A DNA stretch of 64,000 nucleotides. Origin: Lachnospiraceae bacterium. GTDB taxonomy: Bacteria; Bacillota; Clostridia; Lachnospirales; Lachnospiraceae. Shown here piece by piece: positions 1 to 7,352 of this stretch. Where the stretch lies: assembly GCA_910575475.1 (NCBI GenBank), contig CAJTGD010000014.1, positions 62,001 to 126,000 of the forward strand, written 5' to 3'. A program made the translations under genes and the position numbers. How positions within the stretch are numbered: position 1 is the first letter of the stretch; the number at the start of each line of letters is the position of its first letter. The notes under the pieces were generated by a model. That model did no database searches. It was not told the origin of the DNA and was given only the letters and a program-made list of their open reading frames with translations.

Positions 1-128
1 TCTAAGCGTGAACGGATCATATCCTCTCACAGTCACATGTTTCCAGCGGCCCTGCGACGGTAGATGTTCTTGATAAATTAATCCGCTTACGAGTTCCAAA
101 ATAAATTGGTGTAAAATTGAAACAATCG

Positions 129-157
129 TTGCTTTTTCCTCCCTTCTGTGGTACACT
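129..157 (+). promoter_or_regulatory. Putative promoter of the queT transcript
   Basis: A TTGCTT hexamer (129-134) lies 17 bases before TACACT (152-157), which is preceded by TGG and so also has the extended -10 form. It is placed to start a leader containing the riboswitch at 206-248. Seen in sequence; promoter activity is inferred. Confidence 0.4.
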
Positions 158-205
158 CACATAGTCGAAAGTCCTAGTAAATACTGGCTTTTCGGCAAAT
201 CAATT

Positions 206-248
206 CGAGTGTTCGAGACCTTCCACTCGTAAAACAAAACTAAAGGAG
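206..248 (+). promoter_or_regulatory. PreQ1-I riboswitch upstream of queT
   Basis: A six-base stem (CGAGTG at 206-211, CACTCG at 224-229) encloses a loop starting TTC. It is followed by an A-rich tail ending in AACTAAAGGAG (238-248), the layout of the preQ1-I H-type pseudoknot in which the tail folds back on the loop. The tail overlaps the ribosome site AAAGGAG, 9 bases before the queT ATG at 258, so preQ1 binding should block translation initiation. The downstream queT family is the classic target of this riboswitch class. Confidence 0.85.
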
Positions 249-257
249 AACGAAACA

Positions 258-758
258 ATGAAAGAAACCAAAACCCTCAGTGTGCAGTTTGTCGCACAGG
301 CGGCCGTGATCGCCGCCATCTATGTGGTGCTGACCCTTCTGTTCGCGCCATTTTCCTATGGAGAAGTACAGGTACGTCTCTCGGAGGCGCTGACCATCCT
401 TCCGGTATTCACCCCGGCTGCTGTTCCGGGCCTGTTCGTGGGATGCCTGCTCAGCAACATCCTGGGCGGATGCATCGTGCCGGACATTATTTTCGGAAGC
501 CTTGCTACGCTGACCGGCGCTGTATTTACTTACCTGCTTCGCAATCAGAGCCGATTTCTGGCGCCGCTTCCGCCGATCCTGGCCAATGCCCTGATCGTGC
601 CTTTTGTCCTGAGATTTGGGTATCAGGTACCCCTGCCGATCCCGTTCATGATGCTGACAGTGGGAATCGGAGAAGTCATTTCCTGCGGGGTACTCGGAAT
701 GATCCTGTACGCGGCCCTGTATCGATATAAGAATCTGATCTTCAAACCCGTATCCTGA
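258..758 (+). CDS. queT: QueT family queuosine-precursor (preQ1) transporter
   Basis: A 166-residue hydrophobic membrane protein with about five or six membrane segments. It matches the QueT family, the substrate-binding S component of an energy-coupling-factor transporter that imports the queuosine precursor preQ1. The FAPFSYGEVQVRLSEAL stretch (about residues 29-45) and the LSNILGG segment are typical of the family. The ATG at 258 follows AAAGGAG by 9 bases and lies directly behind a preQ1-I riboswitch, which independently supports the function. It is a single-gene transcript closed by the terminator at 791-829. The shared ECF module (EcfAA'T) is not in this window. Confidence 0.9.
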   Translation: MKETKTLSVQFVAQAAVIAAIYVVLTLLFAPFSYGEVQVRLSEALTILPVFTPAAVPGLFVGCLLSNILGGCIVPDIIFGSLATLTGAVFTYLLRNQSRFLAPLPPILANALIVPFVLRFGYQVPLPIPFMMLTVGIGEVISCGVLGMILYAALYRYKNLIFKPVS

Positions 759-790
759 GCCGTCAGGTTTTACGCAGACAGTGATATTAC

Positions 791-829
791 AAAACGGGAC
801 AGGTGCTCTCAACACCTGCCCCGTTTTTT
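791..829 (+). terminator. Rho-independent terminator after queT
   Basis: A near-perfect hairpin (ACGGGACAGGTG paired with CACCTGCCCCGT, one mismatch) is followed by a run of six T. It ends the queT transcript. The roughly 100 bases from here to 928 show nothing else. Confidence 0.85.
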
Positions 830-928
830 ATTCCACAACAGAATACCCCAGACCTCTTCGTAACTGCCGCCTCCTAATCCGGTTCAATAGCCCTCCGAAA
901 TATCCCGCACAATCTGTACTTGTGTAAC

Positions 929-3900
929 TCACTTCACGAATCCGATAAACGTATTCCCTCCGCCGGCCGCGGCCGCGTCCATCTGCTCCATACTCACCGT
1001 AAGCTCCTGCCCGTTGTCCGGATCTATATAAGTCACCGTATCGTAGTCATATCCGGTCAGCAGGACCGCATGGCCGGGATCCGGCATCATGATCACCGGC
1101 ATTCCCTTGCTGATAATATACAGCACCTGGTTCAGCGTACACCCGGTCAGATCGATCCGCTTTGCCCCAGGTACATACTGCGCCGCATATCCTTCCAGAT
1201 ACTGCATGCAGGCCTCGGTCGAGGACTGTCCTTCCGCCTTCTGAAATGCCGCCGCTTCGGTATAGTACACCAGATCCCGGTTTCCCTTCTCCCAGACGTA
1301 GGACTGCTCCGAGGAGATCACCACACCGGAGATCTGCTCGGCCTTCTGGATCGCGTAGGCCGCCTTGTCATAGATCGCCGCCAGCTTTCCGACGCCGTAT
1401 ACATAGAACTTATCCGTCTTCACCTTATCATCGAAGGAAATGGTGATCGGCTGGGTTTCCATCACCTTTTTCGGCCGCAGGATTCTGGGCGAAAAGTCCT
1501 TGATCTCATCGGCAAAGGTCAGGCGCATCTGCTTTTCCTTCAAAACCGTGGAAAATGCCTCCGCCGTCACCTTGGATTCCTTGCGTTCCTCGTTGTTGGT
1601 CACATAATCCTGCGGGATCCCTGTGTAAACGCCGTCATTTTTTGACAGGCGGTTCAGCGTCATGAACCCTTTTTCAATCAGCACATCGGAGATGAATACC
1701 CCGTCCTGCTTATAATTCTTCTTCACCTTGTTGGAGGTATCCCGGATCTCCAGCTCATACATGGGAGAAATGGCATCGCCCGCGATGGTCGTTCCCTGGT
1801 CCTCCGCGCGAAGATAGCCGCAGACAAAGTCATTGTACACAAAACCCAGCGGACGCACTGCCTCGGCCGGTGTCTCTTCCTTTTTATCCTTGCCGCCGAA
1901 GCCGGAAAAATGCCATCCCTTGTCCTCCGTCTCTTCTTCCTCCCGGGAAGCGTTCACGGTGTAGGATTCTCCATTTGCCAGATTCAGCACGCAGACCTCC
2001 TGAGCCGTATTCAGCTCACCGTCCGGCTGAAACGCCATCAGGTGCCCGTCGTCCGATACCACGTACTGGCCTTCCTCCAGATTTTCCGCCAAAATCTCCT
2101 GCTTATCCTTTTCCAGATCGACCTGATACAGCACGCCGCCCGCAAGCACGTAGAGAAGCTGCTGCTCCTGGTTGAAATACACCATCTTGCCCAGCTCATC
2201 CTCCGCAATGGCAAATGCCTTTGTGCTGGGGATAAATGCTTTCTCCTGGACCGCGTTCCGGGCAATATCAAAGTAATAGACGTCCACACCGACCTGGCCC
2301 TCGTGTTCCCCGCGGTTCATGTAGCCATAGACCGCAAATGTCGTATTGCCGCTGTCGTCCACGCTGATGATCCGGATCTGGTGCTCGTCGTTCCGGCTTC
2401 TCGCGTCATAGCCTTCCATATTCGCAAAGCTGAATACCAGGGAGAGTTCATTCTTCTTCCGGTTGTAGGTCCACAGATCCCGATCCTGAACAAAAGAGAC
2501 GACCGTCCCCTTTGCATTTGCCTCATAGGACACTTCAGACTCGGAGAGACCCAGCAGGATCCCATCCTTGTCCACGATCTTCAGATCTCCGTTGAACACC
2601 TCATTCATGGTCCGGTTATAATCCAGCAGATACATCTCCCCGCCGCTGCACCGGACCCGGAAAAATTCTCTCACATTGTAGGTTTCCGTCTCTTCCCGAT
2701 CTCCTACGGCGGTAACCTGGTATTTTGCCAGCAGGGACGTATAGACCGTGTTGCTTTCCTTGATGCTCCACTCCACCTCCGTGGACACCTCCGGCTCCAG
2801 ATCGCCCCAGCAGACATGAAACAGGTTGGAATGGATGTTGACAGTCTGCAGAGTGGTGTTGTCAGCGGTCTCATCCGGCTCCAGATACCAGGCGATCTCA
2901 TCGTCCTTGTCCCCGGTAAATGTTGTTTCATGGAAATCCTTTGCGAAGTCCATGCATTCCTTTATGGATAATTCGTCCTGCCGTTCGATCCGGGTATAAT
3001 AGAATATCTCCTTCTCCTCATCCGAGCCGACCCGCAGCGCAACCCGCAGCACGGCTTCCTGAACGCCCTCCGGCAGGGCGCTTCCAAGCTCCAGCGTAAC
3101 CTGCTCGTCAGAAAGCTCCTTGACCGCGTTCTGCAGGTAGACCTCCTCTCCGTTCAGGGAATACACCTCATAGCGGATCCCTGCGATCTCCTGCCCGCCG
3201 GCTTCCAGATACATGTCCAGAAGCCCGTTGTCCGCAATCGGCGTGATGGTATCCCGCATGGCGGTGATGTCCATTTCATTGACATAGCCTTCAAGCGCAT
3301 TGACCCGCTGATTCCTCACCTTAAATGACACCCTTGGCAGATCCGGATCGCTTAAGCCCACCGTAATGTCTCTGGTCCCCTGATTTAAGACCAGACTGCT
3401 TATGAGGATCGCCAGAACGAACACCGCGACCAGGATGCCCGCCTTTTTCCACCGGCCTCCCCTGGGCTGGTCGAGGAAGCGTTCTCCCTTCAGACGCTTT
3501 TTTTTCGGCTGGTCGATATAGGACAGCGTTTCCCGCACACGGGCTTTTTTCGCGTCGTCATTATTCAGCGCAGCCTTTGCGGCCCGGCCTTCGTTCGTCT
3601 TGCCTTTCCCCTGAAATTCCCTTGGCAATCTGCCCTTTTGGGGGCTGTCTGTGTTGGATACATTCTTCGATGCTCTGACTTTTTTTGATTTCTCTGTGTT
3701 AAGTGAATTTTTCGATATTATCTCTTTCTTTGGCTTCTCTATATTAGATGAGTTCTTCGGTATTTTATCTTTCTTTGGCTTCTCTGTGTTAAATGAATCC
3801 TTTGGTATTTTATCTTTCTTCGGTTTCTCTGTATTAAATGAGTTCTTTGATATTCTATCTTTCTTTGCTTTCTCTGTGCTTAATGAATTATTTGATGTTC

Positions 3901-4018
3901 TGCCTTGCTTGGGCTGATCTATCCTCTGCAATCTCTTCCCAGCCCGCTCCTTCTTCATTTTTTCCAGTTTCACTTTATCCTGTGCCAATGTCATTTCATC
4001 TGGCTTATCTTTTTTCAT
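929..4018 (-). CDS. Large membrane-anchored protein with lysine-rich repeats and a C39-like C-terminus
   Basis: A 1029-residue protein. The first 190 residues are cytoplasmic and strongly basic, and include six tandem 15-residue repeats (about residues 42-131). One transmembrane helix follows (about 194-211), placing the remaining roughly 800 residues outside. The outer part is a long beta-rich region without a recognised name and a C-terminal end (PGHAVLLTGYDYDTVTYIDP) that resembles papain-like peptidase C39_2 domains, with the His-containing GHAV and the Asp in YIDP. A cysteine lies upstream in LTGC, but I cannot prove an intact catalytic triad. The start follows GGGGATAG. An extended -10 box on the minus strand (TGTTATACT, near 4187-4195) may be its promoter. 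Possible role: cell-surface processing or sensing; function unproven. Confidence 0.6.
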   Translation of the reverse strand: MKKDKPDEMTLAQDKVKLEKMKKERAGKRLQRIDQPKQGRTSNNSLSTEKAKKDRISKNSFNTEKPKKDKIPKDSFNTEKPKKDKIPKNSSNIEKPKKEIISKNSLNTEKSKKVRASKNVSNTDSPQKGRLPREFQGKGKTNEGRAAKAALNNDDAKKARVRETLSYIDQPKKKRLKGERFLDQPRGGRWKKAGILVAVFVLAILISSLVLNQGTRDITVGLSDPDLPRVSFKVRNQRVNALEGYVNEMDITAMRDTITPIADNGLLDMYLEAGGQEIAGIRYEVYSLNGEEVYLQNAVKELSDEQVTLELGSALPEGVQEAVLRVALRVGSDEEKEIFYYTRIERQDELSIKECMDFAKDFHETTFTGDKDDEIAWYLEPDETADNTTLQTVNIHSNLFHVCWGDLEPEVSTEVEWSIKESNTVYTSLLAKYQVTAVGDREETETYNVREFFRVRCSGGEMYLLDYNRTMNEVFNGDLKIVDKDGILLGLSESEVSYEANAKGTVVSFVQDRDLWTYNRKKNELSLVFSFANMEGYDARSRNDEHQIRIISVDDSGNTTFAVYGYMNRGEHEGQVGVDVYYFDIARNAVQEKAFIPSTKAFAIAEDELGKMVYFNQEQQLLYVLAGGVLYQVDLEKDKQEILAENLEEGQYVVSDDGHLMAFQPDGELNTAQEVCVLNLANGESYTVNASREEEETEDKGWHFSGFGGKDKKEETPAEAVRPLGFVYNDFVCGYLRAEDQGTTIAGDAISPMYELEIRDTSNKVKKNYKQDGVFISDVLIEKGFMTLNRLSKNDGVYTGIPQDYVTNNEERKESKVTAEAFSTVLKEKQMRLTFADEIKDFSPRILRPKKVMETQPITISFDDKVKTDKFYVYGVGKLAAIYDKAAYAIQKAEQISGVVISSEQSYVWEKGNRDLVYYTEAAAFQKAEGQSSTEACMQYLEGYAAQYVPGAKRIDLTGCTLNQVLYIISKGMPVIMMPDPGHAVLLTGYDYDTVTYIDPDNGQELTVSMEQMDAAAAGGGNTFIGFVK
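3626..3895. repeat. Six tandem 45-bp coding repeats
   Basis: Inside the 929-4018 gene, six units of 45 bases encode 15-residue repeats of the pattern S-K-N-S-F-N-T-E-K-P-K-K-D-K-I. The central units are the most alike and the outer ones have diverged. The repeat lies in the predicted cytoplasmic, highly positive N-terminal part. Unit number can change by slippage or unequal recombination. Confidence 0.85.
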
Positions 4019-4107
4019 GCTATATCTATCCCCTTAAAATATGACGCAGATATTTACGAATCATGGTCTCTGCTCAGTATCCTCGCAGATGCGCCGCAAT
4101 CATCATA

Positions 4108-4136
4108 CAGAAAGCCTGCCACTGGCAGCCTTTCTG
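4108..4136. terminator. Hairpin in the gap between the XRE gene and the C39-like gene
   Basis: AGAAAG and GCC pair with GGC and CTTTCT around a short loop. It lies in the 240-base gap between two minus-strand genes, after the XRE regulator. There is no clear T run, so termination is uncertain. The rest of the gap (4019-4257) shows no credible gene. Confidence 0.35.
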
Positions 4137-4257
4137 CATACGATGGTATTTCTGATCCGCTCCGGTTTCCGGGCGGATATGGGACAAGTATAACATAGTC
4201 TGGAAAAAAATACATCTTAATTTTCTTGGAACTGTAACGATGTATATCGTCTGACAC

Positions 4258-5283
4258 TCAGCAAAATTTTAAATACCGGGGGTCCTCCTTCAAAAACGCA
4301 AAGCGTTCATCGCGGAGCCCATTTTTCAGATTTTCTTTCATTTCCGTCAGAGTTTCTTCTCTTAAGCCTTTAAACGTCATATGCGCATAAAGCGGCGCCT
4401 GCTGCATGCTGCCGATTTCCTCCACGCAGGAAAGCATTTCTTCCATGATCTCCAGCGCCTTCTCCTTGTCCTTTTCCTCCGCTGCCAGTTCCAGACCGTA
4501 GATGATCTCATAGTATCTGCCCATTTCAAAAAGCCGCGCAAGCTCCCCCTGCTTTTCCACCAGCATATGCGCCCGCTCCATGTCCTGCTCCTCCATTGCC
4601 AGGGCGAGCAATCCATAAAATACTTCGCTGAGAACCATATACTCCGCATAGAGGATTTCTTCGTATGTCCTGCTTGCGTCCTGAATCCGTCCGGTCTTTG
4701 CATAGATCTGCGCCTGCTTCCTTTTCCGGTTCGGATTCTGTATGGAAAAATACTGCAGATATTCTTCCGCTTTCTCGTATTGCTCGTTCCGGATATAAGA
4801 TGCGTACAGCATCTCCGCAGCCTGGATCCTGACGCCTTCCTCACTGCTTTCCAGCCCCCGGCGGTAGCATTCCAGGATATATCCGTCATACTTTTCTGAA
4901 TCCGGAAGCTGCTTCATCAAGCGGTATCCGTCCAGGGCTGCCGCAAGCTGCAAAGCAAGCTGCTCACAGTTCGGATAGTTCTCAATTTTTTTCTTTGCCC
5001 ACTGAAACACGGTTTCGTAACCTTCCTTCTTCATCATATCAGTGAGCTCCCGCAAGATGCTTCCAAGCTCTTCGGGCGTGAGCTCCTCCTGGAACGACAG
5101 CAGCGTATCGACCGTGATACCCAGCAGTCTGGCGATCGGAGCCAGCAGCGTGATATCGGGGAATGAATTGCTGTTCTCCCATTTATTCACCGCAGGCGCG
5201 GTCACTCCGAGGCGTTTCGCCATTTCCTCCTGGGTCATACTTTTCAGCTTCCTGTGCTTCCGGATCACTTCTCCTATCTGCAT
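4258..5283 (-). CDS. XRE-family transcriptional regulator with TPR-like C-terminal region
   Basis: About 341 residues. An N-terminal helix-turn-helix (QEEMAKRLGVTAPAVNKWEN, roughly residues 16-35) of the Cro/C1 type is followed by a long alpha-helical region typical of clostridial XRE regulators with tetratricopeptide-like repeats, which often bind peptides. An upstream in-frame start at 5373 was rejected: the ATG at 5283 has AGGAGG 8 bases ahead and begins exactly at the helix-turn-helix domain. A promoter is visible at 5415-5443, and a dispersed palindromic repeat lies in the leader. Target genes are unknown. Confidence 0.85.
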   Translation of the reverse strand: MQIGEVIRKHRKLKSMTQEEMAKRLGVTAPAVNKWENSNSFPDITLLAPIARLLGITVDTLLSFQEELTPEELGSILRELTDMMKKEGYETVFQWAKKKIENYPNCEQLALQLAAALDGYRLMKQLPDSEKYDGYILECYRRGLESSEEGVRIQAAEMLYASYIRNEQYEKAEEYLQYFSIQNPNRKRKQAQIYAKTGRIQDASRTYEEILYAEYMVLSEVFYGLLALAMEEQDMERAHMLVEKQGELARLFEMGRYYEIIYGLELAAEEKDKEKALEIMEEMLSCVEEIGSMQQAPLYAHMTFKGLREETLTEMKENLKNGLRDERFAFLKEDPRYLKFC

Positions 5284-5351
5284 TTTGAATGCCTCCTTTT
5301 TATGATTACAATTCATGGCCTTGCCGCAAAGCACAAGGCACCGTGAACAGT

Positions 5352-5395
5352 AAGGAACTGTACAAAAAGGCAAATTATTTTTGCACAGTTCCTAA
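5352..5395. repeat. Palindromic dispersed repeat, copy 1
   Basis: AGGAACTGTACAAAAA on the left is matched by TTTTTGCACAGTTCCT on the right around a short AT-rich centre. It shares its AGGAACTGTA ends with the palindrome at 14147-14201. It lies in the untranslated leader of the XRE regulator, so the mRNA would carry the hairpin. Confidence 0.7.
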
Positions 5396-5414
5396 TCTTT
5401 TATTTACTGACTCC

Positions 5415-5443
5415 ATCATACCAGACATCACCGTGTTTCACAA
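5415..5443 (-). promoter_or_regulatory. Promoter of the XRE regulator
   Basis: On the minus strand TTGTGA is followed after 17 bases by TATGAT, preceded by TGG (extended -10). It lies about 130 bases upstream of the start codon at 5283. Confidence 0.55.
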
Positions 5444-5509
5444 TTGAACCGTAATTAAGGAATCTTCAAAAAAGATAACCGCGGGTTATATTCTGTTGCG
5501 CGCTCTGAT

Positions 5510-6556
5510 TCAGATAAGGTTCCGAATCGTCCCGCAGTCTGCCGCTGTTTTCAGCCGTGCCGCCAATCCGTCAATCGCGCCGGACAGATATTCTGACAGC
5601 TCCCGTCCTGTCCGCGATTTTTTTGTTATTTCCTTTTCCTCCGCATCCTCACTGTCATATTGTTCAAAAAGGACCTCTGCCGCGTCTCTCAGCCGTTCCC
5701 GGATTTCCGGCAGTTCCTTCTGGAAACACATTTCCTCCAGAAGGGCATATTCCGATTCCAGAAAAATTGGTTCGGAAAGCGGTTTCCGGATCAGGATATG
5801 AAGAATGACCGATATAAATACAATTTCACAGAGGTTTTCCATGATATCCTTCCTGGAATACTCATAAAATGCATCGTTCTCATCCACATGCGGAGCTTCG
5901 GATGAGTCCTGGTCTCCTTCTGCCGAATGCGCTCCGCCCATCTCGCTGTCCGTCCCGCCGGACTCCATATTCCGGATGATCCCGCAAGCATACTGTTCCA
6001 GAATTTCCGCTACATAGCTCCTGGGAAATTTTTTCAAAAACTGCTGTTCCAGACGAATGCAGTCTATAAACGCATACACCTTGTCGATTCCTGAAAGCCC
6101 GGAAATATCCTTTAAAACCGGATAGTCCATCGTCAGGATCGTATTCTGGGGCTGGAATTTTACATCGTACCACTTAAAAAATTCGGGAAGTCCTTTGACA
6201 AAGGTATCGTACAGGCACTCATTTTCATAGGACTGAAATTCCGGCAGGATCTCATGGTACAGCTTCAGCGCCTTCCTGGTCTTTTGTTCCACACAGGCTG
6301 CCCCCGCTTCATATGCCTGCTTTGCGGACAGCTTCTTTTCTGTAACGGTCAGCGGATGGCGGTCCGAAGCCCCCTCTAGATTTCCGGACGCATCCCCTTC
6401 CTGCGGCCCCTGCCGCTCCGCCTCATGGATGCAGTACAGAACAGCACCCATCAATTGCTCCGCCTTTTCATAGGTGACAGATGTGCTTTCATTGGCCGTA
6501 TATTTTTCCGCCAGCCTGCCCACGATCGGTATCAGTTCTTCCATTTCATAATGCAT
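5510..6556 (-). CDS. DUF6179-like hypothetical protein
   Basis: About 348 residues, mostly helical and acidic, soluble, no signal peptide. It resembles the DUF6179 family, recalled from Lachnospiraceae as the partner of DUF6323; function unknown. Start choice: the ATG at 6556 has GGAGGGAG at correct spacing, whereas the upstream in-frame ATG at 6604 lies inside the previous gene and has none. It sits 40 bases after the 6597-7127 gene, so the two are probably co-transcribed. A poorly conserved acidic insert (roughly residues 195-225) may be a linker. Confidence 0.6.
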   Translation of the reverse strand: MHYEMEELIPIVGRLAEKYTANESTSVTYEKAEQLMGAVLYCIHEAERQGPQEGDASGNLEGASDRHPLTVTEKKLSAKQAYEAGAACVEQKTRKALKLYHEILPEFQSYENECLYDTFVKGLPEFFKWYDVKFQPQNTILTMDYPVLKDISGLSGIDKVYAFIDCIRLEQQFLKKFPRSYVAEILEQYACGIIRNMESGGTDSEMGGAHSAEGDQDSSEAPHVDENDAFYEYSRKDIMENLCEIVFISVILHILIRKPLSEPIFLESEYALLEEMCFQKELPEIRERLRDAAEVLFEQYDSEDAEEKEITKKSRTGRELSEYLSGAIDGLAARLKTAADCGTIRNLI

Positions 6557-6596
6557 ACGCAAGCTCCCTCCATTGAAAACAAAAAAATCCTCCGTC

Positions 6597-7127
6597 TTAT
6601 CCAAACAGCTCTCTCAGCGCTTCCATATACAGGTCATAATCCCATCGTTTCACTTCATCGAACCGGGAAGCTTCCCCGCGTCCCTCAGAAGCCTTGTAGC
6701 CCCTGTAGCCGGCCCGTATGGCCTGTGAGAAAATGTTGAGGCAGGTTCCCTCCAGATAATCCAGGTCCCCGAAGCAGATGGTCTCGAACTGTTCCTTCAT
6801 CAGATGCAGAAGTTCATCGTCCGAGATCTCGTCCTGCATCTCGTTCTTGTACAGGTAAAAAATTTCCTGCAGACGGATCATCGTTTCCGCATAGTTACTC
6901 TGGTCGATAAAATCAGAATCACAAAATTCCTCGATGATTCTGGGGACGATTCCTCCGCCGAACTCTACCCGCCTCTGCTCCCGGAGCGCATTGACCCGCT
7001 CCGACACGATCAGCTTCGCGTCCTGTTCACTCAAGACAAGACCATACTTCTCCGTTACCCGATTCATTTCCATGACCTTCGCCATCTGTGTTTCCTGCTG
7101 CAGCAATACCATCCAGTTCTCTTCCAT
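6597..7127 (-). CDS. DUF6323-like hypothetical protein
   Basis: A 176-residue soluble helical protein with AAGGAGGG 7 bases before the ATG at 7127. The pattern (LSEQDAKLIVSERVNALREQ, then EIFYLYKNEMQDEISDDELL) fits the DUF6323 family as I remember it. It lies directly upstream of the DUF6179-like gene; the two families commonly occur together, suggesting one complex of unknown role. The gap 7128-7300 upstream contains no other gene. Confidence 0.6.
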   Translation of the reverse strand: MEENWMVLLQQETQMAKVMEMNRVTEKYGLVLSEQDAKLIVSERVNALREQRRVEFGGGIVPRIIEEFCDSDFIDQSNYAETMIRLQEIFYLYKNEMQDEISDDELLHLMKEQFETICFGDLDYLEGTCLNIFSQAIRAGYRGYKASEGRGEASRFDEVKRWDYDLYMEALRELFG

Positions 7128-7303
7128 GGGAATCCCTCCTTGAAGTGCCTGATGTGTTAGGATTTACAATAGTTCCACATTTCCACATAGTTACTGTTTA
7201 CACCCTGACCAGGCGTGTCCAGTAGCATCAGATAACTATAACACCTCGCCAGAGCAGTTACCAGTCTTGAATTTTCAGCAATTTTGTAGTATAATAAGGA
7301 TGA

Positions 7304-7336
7304 AAAAAAGGGAGCGGTTTTATACCGGCTCCCTTT
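7304..7336 (-). terminator. Terminator after the 7353-10124 histidine kinase
   Basis: Read on the minus strand, AAAGGGAG and CCGG pair with CCG and CTCCCTTT around a short AT loop, followed by a T run. It lies 17 bases past the stop codon of the kinase gene and closes the regulator-kinase operon. Confidence 0.8.
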
Positions 7337-7352
7337 ACAAGTTTTGACAGGT

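Noticed and set aside
920..2971. Long open frames on the plus strand opposite the 929-4018 gene
   Set aside because: They lack ribosome sites and recognisable protein sequence and are arginine/histidine/proline-rich, typical shadows of a GC-rich gene on the other strand.
3626..3917. Regular 45-bp repeats as a possible CRISPR array
   Set aside because: The units are contiguous coding repeats without spacers, in frame within the minus-strand gene; the phenylalanine-rich plus-strand frame is their shadow.
4054..4257. 67-codon minus-strand frame in the gap upstream of the C39-like gene
   Set aside because: No ribosome site, no similarity I can recognise, and it spans a hairpin and a probable promoter.
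4690..4700. A CTTTGCATAG copy inside the XRE gene as the far end of the mobile element
   Set aside because: It is a single copy within intact coding sequence with no flanking disruption, so it is most likely chance.
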